Shown piece by piece: positions 19,431 through 27,520 of a DNA stretch of 63,643 nucleotides. Each line of letters begins with the position of its first letter. Position 1 is the stretch's first letter. The DNA lies in assembly GCF_030682845.1 (NCBI RefSeq), contig NZ_JAUXNK010000077.1, forward strand, positions 1-63,643, read 5' to 3'. The notes below the pieces were generated by a model. It made no database searches and had not been told where the DNA came from. It saw nothing but the letters and a program-made list of their open reading frames with translations. The position numbers and the translations under genes were made by a program. The DNA is from Methanolobus sp. Its GTDB lineage: Archaea > Halobacteriota > Methanosarcinia > Methanosarcinales > Methanosarcinaceae.

Positions 19431-20693
19431 ATGGGAGAAATTACAACTGAAGAGTTATCTATAAATTTAGATAATTATAAGTTAATTGATATAAGATCCG
19501 TTGATGCTTATAATGGATGGAAGGAGGGTGGGGAAAAAAAGGGTGGACACATCAAGGGTGCAAGATCACTACCTTATAAATGGTCACACTATATTGACTG
19601 GATAGAGATTGTCAGAAATAAAAAGCTCCTGCCGGAAGATTCTCTGCTTATCTATGGTTATGACAGGGACAAGACAAAGGAAGTGGCAAAGCAGTTTGAA
19701 AAGGCAGGATACCCTGATGTGACTGTTTTCAACTCATTTTTAGAATGGGCGCAAAAGGACCTGCCAATGGAAAACCTTGAAAGGTACAGACAACTGGTCT
19801 CAGCCGACTGGCTTAACCAGTTGATCACAACAAACAATGCTCTTGAATATGACAATGATAAATTCGTGGTATGTCATGCTCACTACAGGAATCCTTCAGA
19901 TTATGATGAAGGTCACATTCCGGGAGCAATATCTGTTGACACGAACACCCTTGAATCCCCGCAGACATGGAATCGCCGCTCGCCCGAAGAACTGAAGGAA
20001 GCACTGGAAAGCACAGGAATATCACATGATACGACGGTTATCGTTTACGGAAGGTTCTCCTATCCGAAGAACGAGGATCCTTTTCCGGGAAGCAGCGCAG
20101 GTCATCTGGGTGCAATGCGATGTGTGTTCATCATGCTCTATGCCGGCGTAAAGGATGTCCGCATACTTAATGGCGGTCTTCAGTCATGGCTTGATTCGGG
20201 ATATGATATAACAAAAGAGCCTGCCGAAAGCAATAGGGTCTCTTTTGGTATCGATATTCCACAGAAGCCGGAGATAGCTGTCGATCTTGTGGAAGCAAAA
20301 GAGATACTTTCATCCCCTGACAAAAACCTGGTGTGTGTCAGAAGCTGGAGGGAATATATCGGAGAGATAAGCGGGTATAATTATATTGAGAAAAAAGGCA
20401 GGATCCCCGGAGCAGTGTTCGGGGATTGTGGCTCAGACGCTTATCATATGGAAAATTACAGGAACCTGGACCACACCATGCGCGAATACGGGGAGGTTGT
20501 GGAAAACTGGAAGAAGGTCGGGATCTCTCCTGAAAAACGCAATGCATTCTACTGCGGGACTGGCTGGAGAGGCAGTGAAGCTTTCTTTAACGCATGGCTT
20601 CTGGGCTGGGATAGATCCGCAGTCTATGATGGCGGATGGTTTGAGTGGAGCAACAATGATCTACCTTTTGAGACGGGTGTGCCGGAAGAATGA
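19431..20693 (+). CDS. eanB: EanB-like sulfurtransferase, anaerobic ergothioneine synthase
   Basis: EanB of green sulfur bacteria replaces the imidazole C2-H of trimethylhistidine (hercynine) with sulfur, using a rhodanese-fold persulfide and no oxygen. This 420-residue protein has three rhodanese-like segments (starting near KLIDIRSVDAYNGW, KFVVCHAHYRNP and NLVCVRSWREY). The last carries the active-site loop CGTGWR at residues 375-380. The family's catalytic Cys412 and Tyr353, as I recall them for the Chlorobium enzyme, are 59 residues apart; here Cys375 and Tyr316 (in SGYNYIEKKGRIPGA) are also 59 apart. The eanA-like gene overlaps its end by 4 bp. An ordinary thiosulfate or mercaptopyruvate sulfurtransferase is the alternative, but the triple domain and the neighbour favour EanB. 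Confidence 0.85.
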   Translation: MGEITTEELSINLDNYKLIDIRSVDAYNGWKEGGEKKGGHIKGARSLPYKWSHYIDWIEIVRNKKLLPEDSLLIYGYDRDKTKEVAKQFEKAGYPDVTVFNSFLEWAQKDLPMENLERYRQLVSADWLNQLITTNNALEYDNDKFVVCHAHYRNPSDYDEGHIPGAISVDTNTLESPQTWNRRSPEELKEALESTGISHDTTVIVYGRFSYPKNEDPFPGSSAGHLGAMRCVFIMLYAGVKDVRILNGGLQSWLDSGYDITKEPAESNRVSFGIDIPQKPEIAVDLVEAKEILSSPDKNLVCVRSWREYIGEISGYNYIEKKGRIPGAVFGDCGSDAYHMENYRNLDHTMREYGEVVENWKKVGISPEKRNAFYCGTGWRGSEAFFNAWLLGWDRSAVYDGGWFEWSNNDLPFETGVPEE

Positions 20694-21652
20694 TCATAGA
20701 AGATTTCATGTCAGAGGTCGGAGAAACTTCGATCAGAGAAAAACTGGTAGCTTGCCTGAAGTCCAATCCTAAAACCCTTCCTTGTATCTTTTTCTACGAT
20801 CAGAGTGGATCGGAACTTTTTGAGAAGATAACAAAACTTGAGGAATATTATCCTCCGAAGATCGAGATCCCTTTGCTCAGATCAACAGCCCGGGAATTTA
20901 ACGGGGAGCTTAAGGACTGCGATATCGTAGAGCTTGGGAGCGGGGATTGTTCGAAGATCTCCGTGTTCCTTGATGAGGTTCCGGAAGAATCACGTCAGAC
21001 CATAGTGTATTATCCAGTTGACGTTTCCAGAGAGGCTATAGAGAAATCCGGCCGCACCCTCCAGAAGAAGTATCCTGAAATGGGACTTCATGGGATCAAT
21101 GCTGATTTTCTCGAGCATATTGAAAAGATCCGGGGAAAAAGAAAGAGGCTCTTCTGTTTCTTCGGGAGCACGATAGGTAATCTGACTGAAGCAAAGGCCA
21201 TGGAGTTTCTGAAAAACCTGAACAGTGTAATGAATAAAAAAGACAGGCTTCTTCTTGGAATGGATATGGTAAAAGATATCGATGTAATTGAGAGAGCCTA
21301 CAATGACAGTCAGGGGATCACTGCGAGATTCAATAAGAATATACTGAAGGTTACAAATAGTCATCTCAGAACGGATTTCAATCCTGATGATTTCGAGCAT
21401 GTCGCTTTCTTCAATAAAGCATATTCCCGGCTCGAGATGCACCTGAGAGCAAAAATGGATATGGAAGTGACAAGTCCTCTGCTGAAAGAGAGTATAATAT
21501 TAAAAAAAGGTGAGATGATCCATACGGAAAACTCTCATAAATATACTTCAGGCCATATAAGGAAAATGGCAGATGCTGCAGGGCTTTTCCTGGCAAATAT
21601 CTATACAGATGAGAAAAAGTGGTTCTCTCTTGCTGAAATGGTGAAAAGATGA
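20690..21652 (+). CDS. eanA: Histidine N-alpha-methyltransferase (EanA/EgtD family)
   Basis: The family trimethylates the alpha-amino group of L-histidine with three SAM to give hercynine. The 320-residue length is normal. Family features: FFYDQSGSELFEKITKLEEY near residue 35, the SAM loop VELGSGD at residues 80-86, YYPVDVS, the long CFFGSTIGNLTEA block, LLLGMDMVKD, and near the end HTENSHKY, where Glu280 and Ser282 correspond to the histidine-binding Glu/Ser pair of EgtD. It is flanked by eanB (4-bp overlap) and sufS (4-bp overlap), so all are probably one transcript. No EgtB (oxygen-dependent sulfoxide synthase) is nearby, consistent with the anaerobic route. The start ATG could be the seventh codon (MSEVGETS). 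Confidence 0.9.
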   Translation: MIIEDFMSEVGETSIREKLVACLKSNPKTLPCIFFYDQSGSELFEKITKLEEYYPPKIEIPLLRSTAREFNGELKDCDIVELGSGDCSKISVFLDEVPEESRQTIVYYPVDVSREAIEKSGRTLQKKYPEMGLHGINADFLEHIEKIRGKRKRLFCFFGSTIGNLTEAKAMEFLKNLNSVMNKKDRLLLGMDMVKDIDVIERAYNDSQGITARFNKNILKVTNSHLRTDFNPDDFEHVAFFNKAYSRLEMHLRAKMDMEVTSPLLKESIILKKGEMIHTENSHKYTSGHIRKMADAAGLFLANIYTDEKKWFSLAEMVKR

Positions 21653-22830
21653 CAGATTTCAAGAAAGATTTCCCGATACTTGAAAAAGAGGTATATGGGA
21701 AAAAACTGGTTTACCTTGATAACGCGGCAACGAGCCAGAAACCAGGCTATGTGATTGATACTATCTCTGATTTCTACAGGTCGGATAACAGCAATATACA
21801 TCGGGGAGCGCATTACCTGAGTGAGGTATCAAGTGAAAAGTATGAGAAAGCAAGGGAAAAGGTAAGTGACTTCATAGGCGCTCGTGACCCGGCGGAAGTG
21901 ACATTCACTGCCGGGGCAACAGATTCGATCAACCAGGTTGCATGCTCGCTTGAACCGATCCTGAAGGGAAACGAGGTTCTGATCACCGGTGTTGAGCACC
22001 ACTCAAATATCGTACCATGGCAGCTTGCAGGAGCAAAACTCAGGTCAATCCCAATGGATTCCGATTGTAATTTGCTGACGGATTCCATAGAGATCACGGA
22101 TAAAACAAAACTTATAGCCATATCCCATGCCTCGAACGTCCTTGGTTGCGTCAATCCGATCAAAGAGATAACCGGGATAGCAAAAGACCACGATATCCCT
22201 GTCCTTGTGGATGCGGCCCAGTCGATACAGCATCTGCCAATTGATGTGAAGGATATCGGTTGTGATTTCCTGGCCTTTTCAGGCCACAAGATGTATGCAG
22301 CAACCGGGATTGGCGTGCTTTACACAAGTGAGCGTTTCAGTGATATCATGCCGGCAAGAGGCGGAGGAGGCATGGTTGACAAGGTAACTCTTGAAAGAAC
22401 ATCATACCTGAACCCTCCTTTAAGGTACGAGGCAGGTACGCCTCACATCGCGGGTGCAATAAGTATTGCTGCTGCGATTGATTACATGCAGAATATAGGC
22501 ATGGATAAGATTCGAATGCACGAGCATGATGTATATTCCTACGCAAGGGAAAAACTGCTGGAAACGGATGGTGTGAAAGTTTACGGGAACACTGAAAAGA
22601 TGTGCGGTTCCATCTCGTTCAACCTTGACAATATACATCAGTACGACACAGGAATGATACTGGATAAGATGGGGATCGCTGTCAGGACCGGACATCACTG
22701 CGCCCAGCCATTGATGAGATTCCTCGGAACCGAAGGCACAGTGCGTGCAAGTTTTGCATTGTACAATACTGAAGAAGATGCCGACATGCTGATCGAAGGC
22801 ATCGAAAAAGTAAGGATGATGTATGCATGA
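21649..22830 (+). CDS. sufS: Cysteine desulfurase, SufS type (group II)
   Basis: SufS takes sulfur from L-cysteine with PLP and forms a persulfide that passes to SufE. The 393-residue product is full length. The PLP lysine is Lys214 in FSGHKMYAATG; the substrate region ITGVEHHSNIVPWQ and the active-site Cys351 in RTGHHCAQP identify group II rather than NifS/IscS. It overlaps both eanA and sufE by 4 bp. With no sufB, sufC or sufD here, its placement suggests it charges EanB with sulfur rather than (or as well as) building Fe-S clusters; this is inference from operon structure. Many methanogens lack such desulfurases and use sulfide directly. Confidence 0.93.
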   Translation: MTDFKKDFPILEKEVYGKKLVYLDNAATSQKPGYVIDTISDFYRSDNSNIHRGAHYLSEVSSEKYEKAREKVSDFIGARDPAEVTFTAGATDSINQVACSLEPILKGNEVLITGVEHHSNIVPWQLAGAKLRSIPMDSDCNLLTDSIEITDKTKLIAISHASNVLGCVNPIKEITGIAKDHDIPVLVDAAQSIQHLPIDVKDIGCDFLAFSGHKMYAATGIGVLYTSERFSDIMPARGGGGMVDKVTLERTSYLNPPLRYEAGTPHIAGAISIAAAIDYMQNIGMDKIRMHEHDVYSYAREKLLETDGVKVYGNTEKMCGSISFNLDNIHQYDTGMILDKMGIAVRTGHHCAQPLMRFLGTEGTVRASFALYNTEEDADMLIEGIEKVRMMYA

Positions 22831-23234
22831 GAGATGCTGTCCAGGACGATATCATAAAACAATTCGTTGGCCTTGAATGGCTCGATAGATACGGTCTGCT
22901 AATCTCCTTTGCCAAAGAGCTTAAGCCCATGGATGATAAGTTCAAGACCGAAGAGAACTCAATCAGCGGGTGCCAGTCCAAGGTATGGATCAGGACTTAT
23001 AGAGAGGACGGCAAAATGATCATCAATCTCGATAGTGATGCCATGATCACCAGAGGTATCATTTCTCTTTTACTAAAGGTTGTGAACAACCGCTCCCCTC
23101 AGGATATTCTAAACCTCGACCTGTACTTTATCGAAGAGATCGGCCTGAAGTCTAATTTGTCTCCTGCAAGGGCGGATGGACTGGCGTCGATCATCAGAAG
23201 GATACGGGAAGTGGCTGAGAGGGAGGCAAATTGA
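22827..23234 (+). CDS. sufE: SufE-like sulfur acceptor
   Basis: SufE accepts the persulfide sulfur from SufS and stimulates it. The 135-residue protein has the family signature ENSISGCQSKVW, with acceptor Cys49, and the C-terminal IEEIGLKSNLSPARADGL helix region. Length is typical. It overlaps sufS by 4 bp and closes the eanB-eanA-sufS-sufE operon; hdrA2-polyferredoxin genes converge on it from the other strand 86 bp later. SufE is a bacterial-type protein, so the gene pair may have entered this lineage by transfer, though I see no direct mark of that. Confidence 0.92.
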   Translation: MRDAVQDDIIKQFVGLEWLDRYGLLISFAKELKPMDDKFKTEENSISGCQSKVWIRTYREDGKMIINLDSDAMITRGIISLLLKVVNNRSPQDILNLDLYFIEEIGLKSNLSPARADGLASIIRRIREVAEREAN

Positions 23235-23320
23235 GACAACTCTAGCACCTACTGGTTGTGAAGATGGGAAGCTTGGTGAGTTTGAAAATATGATCTAAGT
23301 CTACTTCATAAAAAAGACAT

Positions 23321-24625
23321 TTATTCTTTTTCTCCGCCGGACTCCGTGGTTTTCGCTTCCACACCCTTCCGATATTTAGCATTGCGGAGCAGAGAACCTG
23401 CTTTTTCCAGGCTCTTTCTAGCAGCTTCCAGATGGGAAGGGTCAATGTCCGGCATTTCCACCTCAACATGTTCACGGAGAGGCTGTTTCTCAACTTCAAG
23501 GGTCCTTGAAATGTCAGGATAATTCCGTTCTCCGGTCTTTATGGAATCGACTGCATCACGCCACTGGCCAGCCCACGGAGAGTCGGGGATGCCGGTATGG
23601 GATACTCCTGAGCGAGAGACCTTCATTACATCCTTTGGGCAGGCATTGACACAGGCACCACAGTAGATGCAGTAGTCCTCTTTTATCGCAATGTTGTTTT
23701 TGCCGTCCTCCGGGACGTACCAGAGATGGGAAGGGCAGACATTAAAGCAGCCATGGCAGCCCTGAGGGTCGCACTTACTGATATTGGCATCTATAAGAGA
23801 AATCTCACCCTCAAAGGGCTTCTTAATATCGACGGCCTCATAAGGACACACCACCTGGCACCATGTGCACCTGGTGCATTTGTCGTCATCCACTACCAGT
23901 CTTCCTTCGATCTTCGGGGCCTCACCACGCCTTTCTCCCTTTACACGTATTGCTTCCTCGGGACAGAGGTCCTGGCAAAGTACGCAATAATCGCATTTGT
24001 CCTCATCCACCAGCAAAAGCTCAAATGGTGACGGGTCATTAGGAGTCGGCTCTTTTTCGACGAGAAGGAAAGCATCACAGAACTGCGCGCAAAGGCCGCA
24101 GAAGTTGCACTTGTCCGTATCTATTTCTATCTCGCCTTCAACGTCTCCTCCTGACTTATCTTTGAGGGGCGCTATCTCTTCCTTTTTCTTAAAAGTAAAC
24201 TCAACATCGATGGCATCTTCCGGACAGGTGGCTTTGCAGATAGCACAGGGAAGGCACTTGTCATTCATGCGGACATGTGATTCCAGTTCGGGGAAATTTT
24301 CATGTCCCGGAAAATTACCTTCTGAAGTCACTCTGAATGCGTCAACCGGGCAGAAGCTGGCACACATGGAGCAGAAGGTGCATTTATCCAGATCCATCAT
24401 CACCGGGGGCGCATCAAGCCCGGTAGCTATTTCTTTAATAGGCCCGAGCTCCAGTGCTTTCGTGGGGCAGAGCCTAACACATATGCCGCACCCGATACAC
24501 CGTTTGTAATCGTAATCAAGGAGTTTTACGGACTTGTCAGTGTTCAATCGATATCGGAAACAGGAGCCATCGATATCCATTTCCCTGGTCACTGCCAATG
24601 ACTTGTCTCCGGAGGGGTCGCTCAT
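23321..24625 (-). CDS. Polyferredoxin with eight 4Fe-4S motifs, partner of HdrA2
   Basis: The 434-residue protein is a chain of ferredoxin modules. I count eight cysteine motifs: CIGCGICVRLCP, CTFCSMCASFCP, CLPCAICKATCP, CNFCGLCAQFC, CDYCVLCQDLCP, CTRCTWCQVVCP, a variant CDPQGCHGCFNVCP and CIYCGACVNACP. The fourth lacks the usual CP ending. The last 100 residues are acidic and basic helix with no cysteines. The ATG at 24625 is chosen because it overlaps the hdrA2 stop (ATGA) and has a GGAGGGC site; the frame extends into hdrA2. In Methanosarcina a polyferredoxin likewise sits beside hdrA2, where it is presumed to shuttle electrons for the HdrA2B2C2 complex. Confidence 0.88.
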   Translation of the reverse strand: MSDPSGDKSLAVTREMDIDGSCFRYRLNTDKSVKLLDYDYKRCIGCGICVRLCPTKALELGPIKEIATGLDAPPVMMDLDKCTFCSMCASFCPVDAFRVTSEGNFPGHENFPELESHVRMNDKCLPCAICKATCPEDAIDVEFTFKKKEEIAPLKDKSGGDVEGEIEIDTDKCNFCGLCAQFCDAFLLVEKEPTPNDPSPFELLLVDEDKCDYCVLCQDLCPEEAIRVKGERRGEAPKIEGRLVVDDDKCTRCTWCQVVCPYEAVDIKKPFEGEISLIDANISKCDPQGCHGCFNVCPSHLWYVPEDGKNNIAIKEDYCIYCGACVNACPKDVMKVSRSGVSHTGIPDSPWAGQWRDAVDSIKTGERNYPDISRTLEVEKQPLREHVEVEMPDIDPSHLEAARKSLEKAGSLLRNAKYRKGVEAKTTESGGEKE

Positions 24626-26976
24626 TGAGAGCCCTCCTGCAGTTCCGAACCAATAGGACCTATCTTTTCCAGATATTCCACGAAACTTCGGATGGAGCCT
24701 GCAAACCTCTCGCCTTCGGCTGCGGATATCCACTCGACCCTGAGACGGCCTGAATTGATACCAATATCACTGAGCACTTCCTGGAGTGTTTCCATCCTGT
24801 GCTTGGCATTGTAGTTCGCAAATATGTAATGGCATTCTCCCAGGCGGCACCCAGCAACCAGCACGCCGTCGGCCCCGCACCCGAAAGCCTCAAGCACGAA
24901 GGCAGGATCCACGCGTCCGGCACAGGCGACCCTGATAGTTCTGATATTGGTTGGATACTGTATCCTTGATGTACCTGCGAGGTCCGCGCATGTGTAACTG
25001 CACCAGTTGCACAGGAATGCGATTATGAGCGGGAACTCGGACTTGACCTCTGTAGCCGCCTTTATCTGTGCAATTATCTGCTCATCTGTACTGTTGTTCA
25101 TGGTTATTGCGTCCGACGGGCAGGAAGCACTGCATGCACCACAGCCCATGCAGGATAGCTCCTCCACCACCGCCTTGCGGTCAACCATGCTGATCTTTTT
25201 GAACTTGCAAACATCAGCGCAGATGCCACATCCGATACACACATCGGCGTTCACATGGGCGCTGAGAGGGTCAGCTTCAAGCTCGCCTTTTGAGAGCAGC
25301 TGCATTACCTTGGAAGCGGCAGCACTGCCCTGTGCTATGGAAACCTGTATCTCCTTGGGCCCGGAGGCACAGCCAGCTATGTAAATGCCCTTGACATGGG
25401 AATCTACCGGCTTCATCTTGGGATGGGCTATTGCAAAGAAGCGGTCCGGGCGCCTGGAAAGGTTGAACACCCGTGATATCCTGTCAGCATCAGGAACATT
25501 CTCCAGGCCCGTGGCAAGTACAACAAGGTCATACGGCTCTTCATGGATCTCGCCTGCCAGGGTGTCCTCGTATCGCAGATACAGCCTGCCCGTGGCATCC
25601 GGCATTATCTCTGCAACCCTGCCCCGTGTGAAGTCTATGCCCATGGACTGTGTCCTTATATAGTACTCCTCGTACATCTCTCCGGATGCGCGGATGTCAA
25701 TGTAATGGATGTTAATATCAATATCAGGATAGCGTTCCTTGAGTAACTGGGCGTTCTTCATGCTGGCCATACAGCATACCCTGGAACAATATGGATTGCC
25801 GACCTTTTCATCCCTTGAACCTACACACTGGATGAAGGCTACCTTTTTGGGAACCTGCCCCGTGGACGGCACAACTACCTTTCCTCTGGTGGGGCCTGCA
25901 GCATTGAGCAGGCGTTCGAGCTCCATATTTGTGATCACATCTGGATACAGGCCATACCCATATTCCTGTTTGCGTTTGGCATCGAAGAGGCTGTATCCTG
26001 TGGCAAGTACAATGGCTCCTACAGTGAACTCAAGTGTTTCCTCTTTCTGTCCGTAGTCGATAGCATCCGCAGGGCATGCCTGTTTGCACAGTCCGCAGCC
26101 AACGCAGTATTTGTTATCTATATAGACTACCTGTGGCACTGCCTGGGGAATAGGCATGTTGATGGCTTTCGTTTTCCCAAGTCCGCAGTCGAAAATGTTG
26201 GATATCTCCACAGGACATACGCGCCCGCATTCATCCACACAGCCTTTACACTTTTTCTCGTCAATATACCTTGGCCTGCGCTTCACGGCCACATTGAAAT
26301 TGCCCACGGACCCTGTGACCTCGCTGACCTGCGCCATTGTGATAAGATCGATATTCGGATGGTTCTGCACATCGGTCATCTTGGGCGCCAGCACGCATAT
26401 GGAACAATCGTTTGTTGGAAAGACCTCGTTGAGCAGGGCCATCTTACCGCCAATCGTCGGCTCCTTCTCGACCATTATGACATGATAACCTGAATCCGCA
26501 AGGGTCAGCGCGGCTTCGATGCCTGCAACACCTCCACCGATAACGAGAACATCCTTTGTGACAGGAACTTTCTTCATCTGCAACGGGTCAAGCAGTTTCA
26601 GTCTGGCGACACCCATCCTGATTAGGTCGAAGGCCTTCTGTGTGGCCATCTGGGGCTCTTCCTGATGTACCCATGAGCACTGCTCCCTGATGTTTGCCAT
26701 CTCAAGCATGAAAGGGTTCAGCCCCGCTTTTGCAAGCACCCTCTTGAAGGTGGGCTCGTGCAGATGTGGTGAGCAAGCAGCCACAAGTATGCGGTCAAGC
26801 TTGTTCTCTCTTATGTCCTCTATTATAGCGTCCTGTCCTGAATCCGAACACATGAACTGTATGTCCCTGACAACTGTAACATCATCTAAGCCGCCTGCTT
26901 TCTCCTGCAGGGAATTGACGTTAATTGTGTGGGCTATGTTCAGTCCGCAGTGACAGATATATACTCCGATACGCAT
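24622..26976 (-). CDS. hdrA2: HdrA2: heterodisulfide reductase subunit A fused to MvhD
   Basis: This 784-residue protein is HdrA with a C-terminal MvhD domain. It starts RIGVYICHCGLNIAHTI, has the FAD block GGGVAGIEAALTLADSGY with [13 protein letters not shown], ferredoxin motifs CKGCVDECGRVCP, CVGCGLCKQACP, CIGCGICADVC and CMGCGACSASCP, and from about residue 645 the MvhD-like IIAFLCNWCSYTCADLAG, VACAGRVDP and GCRLGECHY. In Methanosarcina acetivorans the HdrA2 of this architecture takes electrons from F420H2 and bifurcates to ferredoxin and CoM-S-S-CoB. No hdrB2 or hdrC2 is adjacent; in that organism they are encoded elsewhere too. It is first in a two-gene minus-strand operon. Confidence 0.93.
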   Translation of the reverse strand: MRIGVYICHCGLNIAHTINVNSLQEKAGGLDDVTVVRDIQFMCSDSGQDAIIEDIRENKLDRILVAACSPHLHEPTFKRVLAKAGLNPFMLEMANIREQCSWVHQEEPQMATQKAFDLIRMGVARLKLLDPLQMKKVPVTKDVLVIGGGVAGIEAALTLADSGYHVIMVEKEPTIGGKMALLNEVFPTNDCSICVLAPKMTDVQNHPNIDLITMAQVSEVTGSVGNFNVAVKRRPRYIDEKKCKGCVDECGRVCPVEISNIFDCGLGKTKAINMPIPQAVPQVVYIDNKYCVGCGLCKQACPADAIDYGQKEETLEFTVGAIVLATGYSLFDAKRKQEYGYGLYPDVITNMELERLLNAAGPTRGKVVVPSTGQVPKKVAFIQCVGSRDEKVGNPYCSRVCCMASMKNAQLLKERYPDIDINIHYIDIRASGEMYEEYYIRTQSMGIDFTRGRVAEIMPDATGRLYLRYEDTLAGEIHEEPYDLVVLATGLENVPDADRISRVFNLSRRPDRFFAIAHPKMKPVDSHVKGIYIAGCASGPKEIQVSIAQGSAAASKVMQLLSKGELEADPLSAHVNADVCIGCGICADVCKFKKISMVDRKAVVEELSCMGCGACSASCPSDAITMNNSTDEQIIAQIKAATEVKSEFPLIIAFLCNWCSYTCADLAGTSRIQYPTNIRTIRVACAGRVDPAFVLEAFGCGADGVLVAGCRLGECHYIFANYNAKHRMETLQEVLSDIGINSGRLRVEWISAAEGERFAGSIRSFVEYLEKIGPIGSELQEGSQ

Positions 26977-27161
26977 TTTAGTGGCATCCTTTTGCAGAAA
27001 TGATGACCTTAGGAGAGATATAGTTTTGGATTTTACTTATGTATGAGTTCTTAGTTCATGTAGTCATTCTGCTATTTTTATTGACAAGCCAATACATGTT
27101 TGTCTGCTCCGGATATCCTACCGGAAACTACCCCACTTATATGCAAGTACCTCCAATATTT

Positions 27162-27178
27162 TAGTATCAAAAAGATAT
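27162..27178 (+). repeat. Promoter-region repeat shared by hcp remnant and hcp
   Basis: The 17-nt sequence TAGTATCAAAAAGATAT occurs here and again, identically, at 27480-27496. In both places it ends 22-24 nt before an hcp-type start codon (27201 and 27521), and each copy is preceded by an AT-rich TATA-like run. This marks a duplicated upstream region; the conserved stretch could be a promoter element or binding site for a redox or NO-responsive regulator. Confidence 0.7.
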
Positions 27179-27200
27179 TGGGATAAAAGGGGTGTAACCA

Positions 27201-27317
27201 ATGTACTGTTACCAGTGTGAAGAAACAGCTAACGTGCAGGCCTGCATGAAAGTGGGTGTCTGCGGGAAGAAGAGCGAGGTCGCTGAACTGCAGGAGGATT
27301 TTCAGGTTCTTCTTTAA
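27201..27317 (+). pseudogene. Internally deleted hcp copy (38 codons left)
   Basis: A short open frame (38 residues) begins MYCYQCEETANVQACMKVGV and ends QEDFQVLL. Its first 31 residues match the start of the intact hcp gene 320 bp downstream, including Cys3, Cys6, Cys15 and Cys21 at identical spacing; its last residues match the very end of that gene (EEDLKVLL). The middle of about 520 codons is missing, as if recombination occurred between two short CAGGATGAT- and GAGGAGGAT-like direct repeats. The upstream region is duplicated too. It may be a dead remnant, or a surviving mini-protein able to hold the N-terminal 4Fe-4S cluster; frame, start and stop are intact, which leaves that open. Confidence 0.75.
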
Positions 27318-27520
27318 TCCTTTTTAATTTTGCAGACTATGCAAGTCCGTTATTCTTTATTTATCCCCTAGCTACCGGTGTTATCTTTTGGATTATCCAT
27401 TTGCTTTGAGAGCATATGCTTGCTTTAAAGGTATCCACTTGGAAACTGTCCCGTATATATGCGATGGTCCCTAATAACCTAGTATCAAAAAGATATCGAA
27501 TATAGGAAGCGTGTGTCAAA

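Noticed and set aside
19431-20693. Ordinary thiosulfate/3-mercaptopyruvate sulfurtransferase
   Set aside because: The three-segment layout, CGTGWR loop, Cys-Tyr spacing and the adjacent EgtD-family gene fit EanB better, although only a tree or assay would settle it.
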